A DNA stretch of 64,000 nt from contig NC_089587.1 in the NCBI RefSeq assembly GCF_019320115.1, positions 107,371,158 through 107,435,157 on the forward strand, in the 5' to 3' direction. How positions within the stretch are numbered: the stretch's first letter is position 1; each line of letters starts with the position of its first letter. The position numbers and the translations under genes are program-made. This document shows, piece by piece, positions 46,379 through 58,160 of this stretch. This stretch comes from Miscanthus floridulus (taxonomy: Eukaryota > Streptophyta > Magnoliopsida > Poales > Poaceae). The notes under the pieces are model-generated. The model did no database searches. It was not told where the DNA came from and saw only the letters and a list, made by a program, of their open reading frames with translations.

Positions 46379-48200
46379 TCTATTCAGAACCTGCTGTTGA
46401 ATGGATGGCTGCACAAAAATAACTGTTCAACAGCCTATAAAAGAACAGGGCTACACATACCAGTAAATTTCAGTTTTTTTTTTCAAAAAAAAAGAGTAGA
46501 GAGAGAGTGTTTTCATTACTCTAGAGAAGGAATCGTCTGTTTTATTTGTCATACAATGACAGTGCATAGTGAACACTGAAACTGAATTCGAGCTAACTAC
46601 TCAAATCAATTAAAAAACATCTGAAATCTGCTGACCATAATGCCAATCGAGCTAGTAATTTTATGCGTAGAGTTTTGTTATGAGCTGATACATACTACTC
46701 ATTCCATTTCAAAATACATGCTATTTTCGTTTTGCTTTAAGTTAAACTAATCTGACTTTGATAATTTTTACAAAAAAATACACCAAAATTGATAAAATCA
46801 TATTAATTTCATTAAAGCGCTGCAAATATATCTTGAAGTGCACTTATTTGGTGTGGTAGATGTTCATGTATGTTTCTATCATGATGAAGAGCTAGATGAG
46901 CCAATGAAGGAAGATCTCGTCAAAATTCAAGAAAATTATCTTAGAATAGAACTAAAATGAGCTACATTTTCAAATCAAGGCTATCTATTGATTATTAATT
47001 AGTTATGTCATATTGTGACACATACATTGGATTGAAAAATCATGGTTGGTTATTGCACACGCAAATTAACATCCCGAACTAATCCAACATGAAGAAAAAT
47101 CACCTCATGCATGACAAGGAAAAAACACATAACTGTTGACCATGGTCAAAAGAACCAAGCTAATGAAAGACTAGTACCATGCACGCATGCACAAGTTTGA
47201 CCACAAGTGTGTGCCAGCATATATCAAATAAAACTGTCGAAATTGAACCACACACTTAATTTTGAGCCTTCAATTCATAATAAAGACATTTGTTCCATGC
47301 TCCATAACTCCTCAGTACGTGTAGCTAGCTAGCTGTGGTACCATTGACCCTTTCTTCAGCTGCGCGTATGTAGCTAGCTGTGCTCTCCTACATCTACATG
47401 CCATTGTCGTCCTCGTCGTCGTCCTCGGCAGCACAGCACTGCTCCCTCAGGTGGGGGTCGCCGTCCCCGCGCGCTGCACTGCACGCCATGCGCATGCCTC
47501 GTGCGTAACGCAACCCGGCCGGGTACATACATACACAGCGCGCTGCTGATCTCTGCATATTTTATAGCCATGGCCGTGAACCTAGCTGCAGGCGGACAGC
47601 AGAAGCGGCTAGCAGCTGCACAAACACCTGTCCATTCTTGTTCTTGACTGAATAAACTGCTGCTGCCTCGCTCTGATATAGGAGTACTAGTATTTTCTTA
47701 GATTTTTTCTGCCTCGTGATTGGTCTGGGATCGAATTCCGCCGACCGTATTAAACATATAAGCCGTTGTCATGTTTCCTGAAAGGATTCCAGGGAGGCGC
47801 CTTGCTTAGTCCAAGGGAATGATTGGTTTGGACGCTTATATGCTGACTAGTTGGAGCTGATTATAAATTAGCGTGTACGTACGTAATAATTGTTTATGTT
47901 TGAAGGGGAGCCACCATTAGAATATGGATGGGCTCGCAGTACGTAGTGACGACGATGATGTAGTAGTACGACGCAATGACAGGTAAGGAGTGTGCTGGAG
48001 TGGTACTTCGCTGCTGGTTTGGCTCCAAATGGAAAGGTTTTATCTGCATGCTGGAGCCCCTCTCTCTCGGCCAAGCGTGTGCGCGTTTTGAAGAATAATC
48101 ATTGGTTCTTGCTTAATATATATACCAGCTGCATTTTGAATTATGCTAACTTAATTGGTACTTGTGTCCTGCTACCAATTATCATTTGGGCTAATATGAT
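46379..48200. other. Intergenic stretch with one doubtful small ORF
   Basis: Mostly AT-rich. Near 46699-46810 is a Stowaway-like start (ACTCATTCCATTTCAAAATA) without a second end. On the minus strand a 44-codon frame at 47528-47394 ends in an acidic run (AAEDDDEDDNGM) and has TATAAAATA 30 bases upstream. No domain is seen, so it is not called as a gene. Confidence 0.3.
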
Positions 48201-48560
48201 CATGGGTAAGGATTCGGAGCAATATACAAATGAATCTGACAGTGATATTGAGCTTGGATCTTCTAGTGAAGAAATATATCACTGCCGGGTCGTGGTTCAA
48301 CCCGACAGTGAGATGGGGCTTCACTAGTGGGTCAATAGGGCCCCCAATCACTCTACGAATCCTAGGCTTACGACCCGACAGTGAAGACAGATCACTGCCG
48401 CCTCTAGCATACCTGGAAGTAATGTGCCAGTAGGGATTGTGTGTTCTGCAGTAATGGCCGTGTACTACCACTACTGGAGGCTCGAATTTCCCTGTCGGTG
48501 GGAAACAAACAGGGAAATAGCAAATACCGACAGAAAAGTTGGAAAATCAACACCGATAGG
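48201..48560. other. CACTA-like terminal remnants
   Basis: CACTGCCGGGTCGTGGTTCA and CGACCCGACAGTGA at about 48280-48385 look like subterminal inverted units. CACTACTGGAGGCTCG at 48469 looks like a CACTA terminus. No transposase is attached, so these are probably end fragments of one or two elements. Confidence 0.4.
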
Positions 48561-49147
48561 AATAAAGCGACAAAAAAATACTATATACCTAGCGTGATGT
48601 TACAAAAGTATCATGATTATTTAGTCATGGTTGGCAGGGTTTCAACTAGGCATCTCGTAACTATAACATCACGAGAAGCCAGAGTCGATGGAAAAGAAAT
48701 TGGCTTCACCAGCTCCCAATTCATTTGGGGCGGAGAGAGTAAAGGGCATTGTATGAACAATGTCGTGAACAATAGAGGTAGCAAGCCCTGCTAGTTATAA
48801 TGTCGTGAACAATAGAGGTGGAGGAGGAGCAACCCCTGCTAAACATATGGTTGTAGCTTGACCTAGGTTGTTTTTCACTGCTTACATTGACCTCCTTTCA
48901 GATGTTTCCACAACATTTAGGAGATATCATATATCTGGGATGGCCCATGCTTCTACAAGGGCTAGGATCTTACTAGGCAAAAGCATTACATGTTCATGTT
49001 TAAGACCTACAACTAATAAAAATCATGTATATTACGTATTTTCTTTGTTCATTTTCTAACACAATATGCATATAGACACTTTGTAATCTCTATTCAGTTG
49101 TGATAAACTTATCTATTACTAATCTATATGTTTTCCATCTGTATCTA
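48561..49147. other. Intergenic stretch without recognised feature
   Basis: A direct repeat TAATGTCGTGAACAATAGAGG occurs near 48760 and 48797. No gene is recognised. Confidence 0.35.
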
Positions 49148-49275
49148 AGGGCTTGTTTGGATATATACTCTCATATTCATCTCAATCCACATGTGTTGAG
49201 GTCGATTAGGGTGTAAATTAGTTTAAGTTCCACTCCAATATACTCCAATACATATAGATTGAGATACATACGAAT

Positions 49276-49802
49276 CAGGGTGGGCATAATTAACTGAAAC
49301 GGAGAAACTGACCGAAAGAACCAGAACCGAAATCGAAAGAACCGGAGCCGAAAAAATCGGTTCCTTATTTGGTTCCAAATTTTGAGGAACCGAAATAACC
49401 GATTTCGATTCCTACTCTTGGATAACCAAATTGGCCGAAAGAACCGAAATTCATGAATTGTACTTCACTTACTAGTATTTTGTAAGACAATGTTTGATTT
49501 TTGTGTGATGTCTCATACTGAATTGCTAAGTATTTGTGTTACTATATTGCTATTGTTCCCTTATCAATTATTATTATCTAAATTAGAGGTGGTGTTGCCT
49601 AAATTTGCTTTAAAACCTTCATATTTTTTTGTTGTATTAACCTTTGCTAAAAAAATTTGGTTAGTTCGGTTACAACCGAAAGAGAACCAAAATAACCGAG
49701 AACCGAAATGCTCGGTTCCTAATTTTTTTTTGGAACCAGTCAGTTCCTATTTTCTAGGAACTGAATTTCATCAATAACCGAGGGAACCGAACGCCCACCC
49801 TG
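49276..49802. mobile_element. hAT-type MITE inserted in another MITE, 527 bp
   Basis: Ends are CAGGGTGGGC and GCCCACCCTG. ACATACGA lies two bases before the left end (49266-49273) and directly after the right end (49803-49810), which fits an 8-bp hAT duplication. The interior is rich in CCGAAA and CGGTT repeats. The flank from 49148 (GGGCTTGTTTGGATATATAC) belongs to a different MITE type, so the element is nested. Confidence 0.75.
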
Positions 49803-49810
49803 ACATACGA

Positions 49811-51317
49811 GGGTACATCCATGTATCTTCAATATGCATTTAGAGGAAAACTTAGCTTCATTATAGTGGCTATTGTTGCATCCCATGTCTTATGGTATCA
49901 TGAATCTGTATTTTGATTTTTCAAATTTTGACCGTATTACTATATATTTTTATCGTCATGTTATTATGTATTTTATTAACACCCACATTATATTTTTATC
50001 AAGAATAAGGATATTAGGTTGTAAACTACACTCTTATGCACTACGATGGCATAAACCGGCCATCATTTATCATAAACCTACACCATGTCGCTCAAGATCA
50101 GTGGTGAAGCTTAAAGTGAGATCTAGGATATGAAGTTGTTCTAACATCAAGAGGAGATAATATATTGAAGCATTATAATCACTATTACTCCAAACAAGGT
50201 CATGGGCACCTTTGGTATGCGCTAACCTCCCCCACATTTCAAGATGTCAAATTTTCTTATCAAATATTAATGTTATTGCTTATAAAAAAACAAAATGCTT
50301 ACAATTATACTATCAATTGATGTTTCAAATGTTTCAATTGAAGTGTAAATTTATCTAAAATAATAATTTAAATAAATTATCTATGTTGTACATTAACATA
50401 ATTTTAAGTAATTTGTTAGTATTATTCTATGAGTTGTTAAGAGGATATTTTTCATGATCACTTTATGTATGTTTCAAAATATTTTGGTAGGATATCATAG
50501 ATCTACATGATGACACAACATGTATGTTTAGTTTAGTTTGTTTGTTATATACTAATATTAATAAAAAGGATATGTGTGTATATATGATTAAAATATGGTT
50601 ATTTAAACATTTTTGTAATATCAGATGTTGATAGTTTAGATGAAGATTTGGAGGCAATATTTTAGTTTTTTAATAATGTCAGAAGTAGTCATTAAGGTAT
50701 AAATTTACAGGGTTACTTAGATTATCTATCATAATGGTATGTGGATAATTAGATGCCAGTTTAGGGATTACTTTAGATTATGTTTTATAATGGGATAGTT
50801 GCATAATTTAGATACATATTGAAGTTACTTTATGTTGTTTTCATAATGGTCAATACGAGTAACTATTACAAAGTAGAAAAGATCTGGTGACTATTATATA
50901 TTTTTGAACAGGGCATTGAACTCCTGCTATTCACTTATGAAGAATAGAATTGATCTACTTTGTAAGGAAAATTAGGCCCTAAAACCTCATGCCCAAACGG
51001 TTTATTGGAGGAAAACCGGCACAAGCCCAAAACACGGTAGCTCAGAAGACTAACCCTGAGCAAGTACCAAACACACAACAACAAATATGGATCTGGATTC
51101 CAATGGCTGTTATTATTGATGATAATTAAAGTTCACCATATTGATGGCTATATCTTTCTGATTTTGTGAGAATTTTAATATTATTTTTTGTAGTGTTTCT
51201 CGTGAGGATTTACATGGAGGCTCTAGTTAGTAATATTATGCTCGAATTTTCTGGACTAGGAATAATGAACTAGACTAGCATGCATGTCTGGTCAAATGTA
51301 GCTAGGGCCCCAGTACT
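49811..51317. other. AT-rich intergenic stretch
   Basis: No gene, MITE end or long repeat is recognised up to the CACTA terminus. Confidence 0.4.
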
Positions 51318-51800
51318 CACTACTGGAAATCGGCAATTTGCCGAGTGCCTGCGGCACTCGGCAAAGCCCGAAATACACTCGGTAAAGGCTTTGCCGAGTG
51401 CCGCACTCGGCAAAGAGCAGTCGGCAAAGAACCCGTCGGCAAAGGTTTCTTTGCCGAGTGCCACATATCGGACACTCGGTAAAGCCTTTGCCGAGTGTCA
51501 CGTCAGCACTCGGCAAAAAAACCCGACGTCAACTCTGACGGCCTCTTTGCCGAGTGCCACCTCAGCAGCACTCGACAAAGATTTTTTTCTTTTTTTTTTT
51601 GAAAATTCTTTGCCGAGTGTCATACTCTTGCACTCGGCAAAGAATTTTTTTCTTTTTAAAAAAAAAATCTTTGCCGAGTGCCATGGCTCTGGCACTCGGC
51701 AAAGCTGGGAAATTGGGTCTCTGCTTCCCAGCTTTGCCGAGTGCCATGGTCACGGCACTCGGCAAAGCCCTGTTTGCCGAGTGTGGCACTCGGCAAAGAG
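51318..51800. repeat. CACTA subterminal repeats
   Basis: More than a dozen copies of TTTGCCGAGTGYC and its inverse GRCACTCGGCAAA are packed into about 480 bases, many arranged as hairpins. In CACTA elements such units bind the TNP1/TNPA-type protein; that role is known from the family and not shown here. Confidence 0.9.
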
Positions 51801-51879
51801 GGGAAAATGCTATTTTTTTGTTTTTTGCTTTCCATCAGCGTAAACAAAGAAATCACATATATATCAACACACAACACAT

Positions 51880-52030
51880 GATATATCACATACACATCCA
51901 TATTCCATCACATACACATCCATAACCCATCACATACACATCCACCATCCATAATACATCACATACAAATCCATTGTCCATAATCCATCATACATTCGCA
52001 TCATCCATGACAATATCCATCACAATATAT
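51880..52030. repeat. CATCACATACACATCCATA tandem repeat
   Basis: About six imperfect units of 15-25 bases around ATCACATACACATCCAT lie between the subterminal repeats and the first transposase gene. Confidence 0.75.
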
Positions 52031-52115
52031 ATATATATGTCTCTAGTAGTCGTCCAATATAAGGCTAAGTCTAACACAAGTCCATGCAACATGAAAATAA
52101 ACAAATAAACGGTAC

Positions 52116-54322
52116 CTACTGCCAGCCTCCCCACCCGGAGTGTGAACTGCCACCTTGAGGAGGGCCAGTCGTCCACCTAGCCTATGGAGAAGGGCCACCT
52201 TGAGGAGTTGGGTTCGAACCCGCCGACTGTTGCTGCACAAAGGAGAAGCGAATTCATGAGTATCTATAGGAGGGCCGCACAAGCTAAAGGAATAAACAAC
52301 CATATATACTCACTGGAGTCCCTACAGGAGGAGGAGGAGCCACAACTAGAGCGAGCAGCGATTGGGGCACGACCACACCTGGCAAGGTCTGAAGGCTCGC
52401 CATGAAGCTGAACATGTCCTGCAGCCTCTGCGTCTCGGCCACCCTCTGGGCTTGTACAACCTCCATCTCCAGCCGATGGGCCTCCGCCTGGGCCGCCTGC
52501 TGGGCCTCCAACCTCTGCAAGTCGGCCTGCAACATTCCACCCACAATGTTTAAACAATGCAAAGGCAAGGTAGATGTGTAAAAGCAATGAACGACGAATA
52601 AAACAGTACTAACCTGGAGTTTCGCCATCTGCTGTTGTGAGCTCTGCTGCCGAGAGCGTATGGGGAGGGAGGAGCTCGTGCTCCTTGCTCGAATCTCAGC
52701 GAGGTTTTGAACAGAGGTGGAGTCGACTATGCTGTCCGCCATCCAGTACCGGCCGTGCTGCTTCCCTCCTCCCAGCCTCACCAGGAGGTCTGTGTCCAGG
52801 GGCTGGGTGGCCGGATCGAAGTCCTCCCCAAGGCGCTCGCAGGCCGCCGAGGTGTACTCGCTAAGCTTGCTATGGACGCTCGCGCTGGTGTACGCCTCGA
52901 GCCCATCGACCGGGTTGTAGGTGACTTCTAGGGCTATCGCCTTGCCCTTTTGTGCCAGGGCGTACGCCATGAACTCGTTGCATTCCTGGCCTTAGTGCGC
53001 CTAGGACTGCGAGGAAAGCACAAAGATGATTACAAGTAATGAGAATTGAGCGTTAGAATAAATAAATAAAGATGAAAACACAAAGAAGATTACCCATGTC
53101 TGGGCGTACGCGTAGAGGCTTCGGTTGCCTTGGTGGTGTGGCACCCCACCCATCTGCAGGCGGCAGTCCTGACAGATGTTGTGCTTCTCCGTCCACTCCT
53201 CCGAGAGCCACCTGTCCACAATGGCCTCCTAGCAGTGGCGGTGCCTGGCGCACCAATCAGGACATTGCTGCATGCCATCAAGTTATTGATATGTCAGAAT
53301 ATGAAATGAAGCCTACCTATTCTTCATGGAAGGAGTCAGTATTAATGTTTTGTACTTACCAAGAGGTACTGCTCCTTGGTGAGCGTCCTAGTCCTGGCAT
53401 CGGCCTTCCTCACCACCTGACCAAGGATGTCGACGCTGTAGTTGATGATGCACTGGAGCCGCGTCTCGTGGTATAGGTCCGAGAGTCGGGACCTACAGAC
53501 CTTGTCCTGCACTCGTGCCACCCGGTCCTCAAACCCTTCGTCGCACTTGAAGAAGTCATGCATACAGACATCATGTATCATTTCATTATTTCAAGAACGA
53601 CCAATGAATGCGTAGTATTGACCAATTTAGTGCGATGAAAACTCACCCAGAACTCGGCCTTGATCCATGCCGCAACGGTGCCGAACTCGCTGTCCTCGGT
53701 GGCGTAGAAGTGATCCCACGTCTAGAGCAGCGAAGTCACCGAGGCGTAGGTGACCATGCCAAGGTAGTGCTGGCGAATCAGAAGGCCCAGGGTGCCATTG
53801 ATGTGCCGGCCCGTTCCGGACACAACTTCCCAGTTGCTGCAAGAGTCATTAAGAAGAATTGTTAGTCTCCAGTTCGATTTTCAACATGTCATATGAAATA
53901 GTAGTGAAATAATACTTACTTGTCGCCGCTGGGTCGAATCACCGGGCGCCGATGAAGTGGGATCGGCCGCGCTGGGAGCTGCGAGGGCTCGCGCAAGTAG
54001 ACTCCCGACGAGGTAGAGCCAGAGGCAGTGCTAGTGGAACCCCCTGGTGTCGCTATCGCCGCCTCCCCATGGTCCGACGAGTCAGAGGAAGTGCCACCCC
54101 CTCCTATGTGTAGGCCCACCGCCTGGTCGTCCTCGTCCACCGATGGGGTGGCAGCCGGCTACACCCTCGTCCTCGGACGGCCGTGGGGGCGGCTGCTCCT
54201 CGTCCTCCTCGTCGGCGGCTCCGGCAAGGGGTCCTCCTCAGCGTGGGGTGGTGAGCGCTCCCTCATGTAGAGGGAGTTGACCCCCGATGGGCCTGCCTTC
54301 CGCCCGGCATTTTGTCGAGTGC
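52116..54322 (-). pseudogene. Transposase_24-like (Ptta/En/Spm) second CACTA gene, broken
   Basis: This is the second gene usual in plant CACTA elements, thought to encode the subterminal-repeat binding protein. It reads leftward from about 54322: a Ser/Pro-rich N-terminus (SGVNSLYMRERSPP), a segment at about 53580-53340 (RVQDKVCRSRLSDLYHETRL), one at about 53219-53095 (WTEKHNICQDCRLQMGGVPH), one at 52970-52700 (KGKAIALEVTYNPVDGLEAY, then HGRYWMADSIVD) and a coiled-coil tail near 52550-52400. Introns separate these parts. In-frame stops near 54160, 53726 and 53230 break it. The exact first exon is not defined. Confidence 0.75.
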
Positions 54323-54406
54323 CTGCAATTTCAAAGAGTAAACCAATTAGCACAGTTAAATTACAAGTACTTATAAAGAGATGCAAAATGAACGAAACAT
54401 AATTGC

Positions 54407-54438
<32 letters not shown>

Positions 54439-55345
54439 GAGTTAAATGCACCAGAGGTCCATTAACTTATGAGGAGGTTTTGGTTAGGTCCATCAACTTT
54501 CAAAGTGGCTTTTTCGGTCCATAAACTTTGTACGCCGTATCACTTAGGTCCATACCTCTCCACGTTGGCTTCTCGTGCTGATGTGGCATGATGACGTGGC
54601 CATGCGGGCGTGTAGTTGGCTTCCTCCGGCAGCAAGTTCTCCTGGACCTTCGGTGCCACCTACGAGGGTGACTTCACCCGGTTCCTGAGGGTCCTGCTGG
54701 ACAGCGGGCAGCGTGCGGACGTGACGCTCGCCATGGAGAGGAGCTGCCCATTCGACGCACACCGGCTAGTGCTCGCCATGCGCTCGCCGGTGTTCAGGGC
54801 CAAGTTCTCCTGGGACAGCAGGGACAGAAGCCTCGAGTGGTTCAGGGTCCACGACGTGAGCGCCCCCCGTGTTCAGGGCCATGCTCCACTTCATCTACAC
54901 GGACGAGCTGCCCCCGGCGGACGAAGAGGATGGCGGCGAGGAGGCGGCCGCCGCCTCCATGTCCATGGCACAGGACCTGCTAGTGGCTGCGGATCTCTAC
55001 GGCCTGGACAGGCTACGGCTCATGTGCAAGAGGATGCTGTGGGAGCGCGTCCGCACTGACGGCGTAGGGAGCGCGATCTCGACGCTGTCGCTGGTGAACG
55101 GCCACGACAACTACCATGAGCTCCAGGACCTGTGCATCGGCTACGTCGCTGATGACTGGGAGGCCACGACGGCGATGGAGGAGTACCAGGAGCTCAAGAC
55201 CAGCTACCTCGCTCTCCTCAGCGATGTCCTCGAGGACGTCATAACGAAGCAACTGCTGCATGTTCGGCGCCCACCGAGCCCATCATCAGGCATCGCCGCC
55301 ACGAAGATGACGACACCGAAGCAGATGAGCGCGTCAGTGTACAGG
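54439..55345 (+). repeat. Left inverted arm of the Pack-MULE-like element
   Basis: It covers the terminal region, a non-coding leader with GGTCCATCAACTTTCAAAG, and BTB-coding sequence. It pairs with 58160-59069; differences include one extra base near 54865. Confidence 0.8.
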
Positions 55346-56386
55346 TCATCGGAAGTGTGGAGAGGTAGGCCCCAGTTCACCGTCCTGGGCCACAACGCCG
55401 TGCGTAGGACCCACGACAACGGTGAGTTCATCCGTTCCGGCGCCTTCGAGGTGGGCGGCTACGAGTGGCGGATCCTGTGCTACCCGTCGGGATACGACGA
55501 CGAACACGATGGGCATGAAACCATCTTGCTGCAGCTGCAGGTGGTGACGACTCCCATGGATCCCGATGTTGTCTTGGAGGCATCGGGGAGCATCGCCATC
55601 GGTGATGGCAGCAGCACTGTCTCCGAGTTCAAGAGCGAAAATGATTTCTGCTGCATTGCCGATTTTTGCCACAGGTACACCAATGATGAGCCAGCCGAAG
55701 GATGTAGAAACCTGACCATCTCATGTCTTGTGGGTCCCGACGACAGCCTCATGGTGGAGTGCAGCTTCGAGTTCCAGGTGGTGGCTAGCAAGACGACGAC
55801 GACCGCCGCACGCGCACGCCTGCTGGCCCCGGAGCAGGACATAGTGGTGCCGCCGCCCAGCATCTCCTGGCACCTCGAGCGGCTGCTGGAGACCGACGTG
55901 GGGTCAGACATCACCTTCTCCATGGAGGACGGTGAGTTCCAGGCGCACACGCTGGTGGTCAACGAGCGGGCGTCGGCCCTCCTGTGGAAGACATGGGCGG
56001 AGGTGGTGAAGAGCAAGAAGGGCAAGAAGAAGAAGGACAGGAAGATGATGATATGGATCGAGGGCATCAAAGCCGTCGTCTTCAAGGCCCTGCTCCACTT
56101 CGTTTACATGGACGAGCTACCGCCGATGGACGACCTAGTGCGCGCCGCCGAAGCTAGGAAGCAGCCGTCGTCGAGTAGCTTGGCGCGGTTGGCTGGCGAT
56201 CTGCTAGCAGCCGCGGAGCGGTACCAGCTGGTGGAGAGGATGTGGCCCCTGTGCGAGAACTTGCTATGCGAGCTGATCACGCTAGAGAACGCTGCGGCCA
56301 CGCTGGAGCTAGAGGAGGGGACGAAGCGCTGCCGCGAGGCACTCCTTCCCTGCCGAGGCCAAGGCCGGGTGTCCAGCAGCCGCTAG
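54616..56386 (+). pseudogene. Captured MATH-BTB gene sequence (BTB, then MATH-BTB)
   Basis: MATH-BTB proteins act as substrate adaptors for CUL3 ubiquitin ligases and are greatly expanded in grasses. The first part (54616-54865) holds a BTB start: ADVTLAMERSCPFDAHRLVL and VFRAKFS. One extra base near 54865, compared with the right arm, shifts the frame. From 54869 the second frame is open for 505 codons: the end of that BTB (MLHFIYTDELPP), a BACK-like helical part, a MATH domain at about residues 165-310 (FEVGGYEWRILCYPSGYDD), then a second BTB (DVGSDITFSMEDGEFQAHTL) and C-terminal helices. It looks like the remains of two tandem MATH-BTB genes. No start codon with a full first MATH domain is present, so I call it a fragment. 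Confidence 0.75.
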
Positions 56387-56399
56387 GAACGAGAACGAC

Positions 56400-58160
56400 G
56401 ATGCGCACCGCCTCGCACGGCAGGGCCCACGTGTCCTCCCGGTTGGCCCGGGCGCTGCTGCCGGGCGACATCATCGGCGAGCGCACGAAGCAGCAGCCAC
56501 AGCGGCAGCAGTAGTGCAGCAACGGCAACGGGAACAAGAACCCCAACATGTGGCGCGCGGACTCGACGTGCATCAGGTGGTTGGACACGTAGCGGGCCAG
56601 GTCGGTGGTGTATGTCTTGTTCAGCAGCTGGGTGGGGTCGATCGGCCCGGACAAGGCCCGCGAGCTAGCGCTAGGGCTTGAGGCCACGGGCCGCCCGTTC
56701 CTGTGGGCGCTCAAGCGCTGTTGGAACCGGTGGTGACCACTGAGTTCATGATCTTGGAGTTGGCTTACAGCCATCGTGTAGCGATGGTGGGGGAGCACAA
56801 CATATAAGGCCAGAGAACCGTCACCTATCAGGCTTGTCTATTGGGTTGGAAAGGCCCAAAGGCCTTATATGTTGTAGCTCCGGTGGACCAAGGACATGTG
56901 GAAGCACAGGCTCGTGGTAACGAGCCGGGCCGGCTATAAGCTAGCTCCAAGATCGTGAACTCGGTGGTCACCACCGGTTCCAACAATTGGTATCGTGAGC
57001 CCATGGTAAAAAAAAAGCTAAACCCGATAAAAAATCTCGAGCATCACATATGGCGGGGGCACCCCGATGTGTGACTAAGGAGGAGATTGTTGGGGTTTAG
57101 TCCCACAGCGTGTAGCGATGGCGGGGAAGCACAACATATAAGGCGGAAGAAGCCCCCCCTATCAGGCTAGTCTTTTGGGTTAGGAAGGCCCAAGACCTTA
57201 TATGTTGTAGCTCCGGTGGACCTGAGACCTGTGGGAGCGCAGGCTCGTGGTAACGAGCCAGGCCGGCTATAAGCCAGCTCTAAGATCAAGAACTCGGTGG
57301 TCACCACCGGTTCCAACAACTGGTATTAGAGACGTCCATGGTCAAAAAAGCTAAACCCAATAAAAAAATCTCGAGCGTCACATATGGCGGGGGCACCCCG
57401 ATGTGTGACTAAGGGGGAGATTGTTGGGGTTTAGTCCCATATCGTGTAGCGATGGTGGGGGAGCACAACATATAAGGCAGGAGAACCCTCACCTATCAGG
57501 CTAGTCTTTTGGGTTGGGAAGGCCCAAATGACTTATATGTTGTAGCTCCGATGGACCTGGGACCCGTGGGAGCGCAGGCTCGTGGTAATGAACCAGGCCG
57601 GCTGTAAGCCAGCTCCAAGATCGTGAACTCGGTGGTCACCACCGATTCCAACAATTGGTATCAGAGACGTCCATGGTCAAAAAAGCTAAACCTAATAAAA
57701 AATCTCGAGCGTCACATATGACGGGGGCACCCCAATGTGTGACTAAGGGGGAGATTGTTGGGGTTTAGTCCCACATCGTGTAGCGATGGTGGGGGAGCAC
57801 AACATATAAGGCATGAGAACCCTCACCTATCAGGCTAGTCTTTTAGGTCGGGAAGGCCCAAAGGCCTTATATGTTGTAGCTCCGGTGGACCTGGGACCTG
57901 TGGGAGCGTAGGCTCGTGGTAACGAGCCGGGCCGGCTATAAGCCAGCTCTAAGATCGTGAACTCGGTGGTCACCACCGGTTCCAACAAGCGTGACGCGTC
58001 CTGGCGCACGGGGATCCCCGACGGGTTCGCGGACCGCGTGGCGGGGCGGGGCAACTCGTGGACTGGGCGCCGCAGCAGGACGTGCTCTGCCACGCCACCG
58101 TGGGGTGCTACCTCACCCACTGCAGCTGGAACTCCACGCTGGAGGCCATCTAGCATGGGG
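56400..58160 (+). pseudogene. Captured UDP-glycosyltransferase (UGT) fragment, split by a TRIM
   Basis: Plant family-1 UGTs move sugar from UDP-sugar to small molecules in the cytosol. The left piece, at about 56548-56718, reads STCIRWLDT, stop, RARSVVYVLF, then IGPDKARELALGLEATGRPF and LWALKR. The right piece, 57988-58160, continues with [12 protein letters not shown] and the UDP-sugar-binding PSPG box ([14 protein letters not shown] in frame pieces, then [12 protein letters not shown]). A stop follows where the family has Gln. Removing the TRIM and one copy of its 5-bp duplication joins the pieces in frame at ALKR/DASWR. The N-terminal acceptor-binding half is absent. Confidence 0.8.
56719..57987 (+). 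mobile_element. Tandem TRIM retroelement: four LTRs, three internal parts
   Basis: Three LTRs of 231-232 bases (57088-57318, 57422-57653, 57756-57987) begin TGTTGGGGTTTAGTCCC and end GGTTCCAACA or nearly so. A fourth at 56719-56985 has an abnormal start. Between them are 102-103-base internal parts, each with a primer site like TTGGTATCAGAG (initiator tRNA-Met type) and a purine tract CTAAGGGGGAGAT. Nothing is encoded. Flanks are AGCGC and AGCGT, a 5-bp duplication with one change. The first 53 bases are the inverse of an LTR end, so the outer borders form an inverted repeat. Confidence 0.85.

Noticed and set aside
51280..51843. A 187-codon frame across the CACTA left end.
   Set aside because: It is a translation of the TTTGCCGAGTGCC subterminal repeats and starts outside the element.
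51880..52030. Regularly spaced repeats that could recall a CRISPR array.
   Set aside because: The units are imperfect, directly adjacent and lack unique spacers, and the DNA is plant nuclear. It is a minisatellite.
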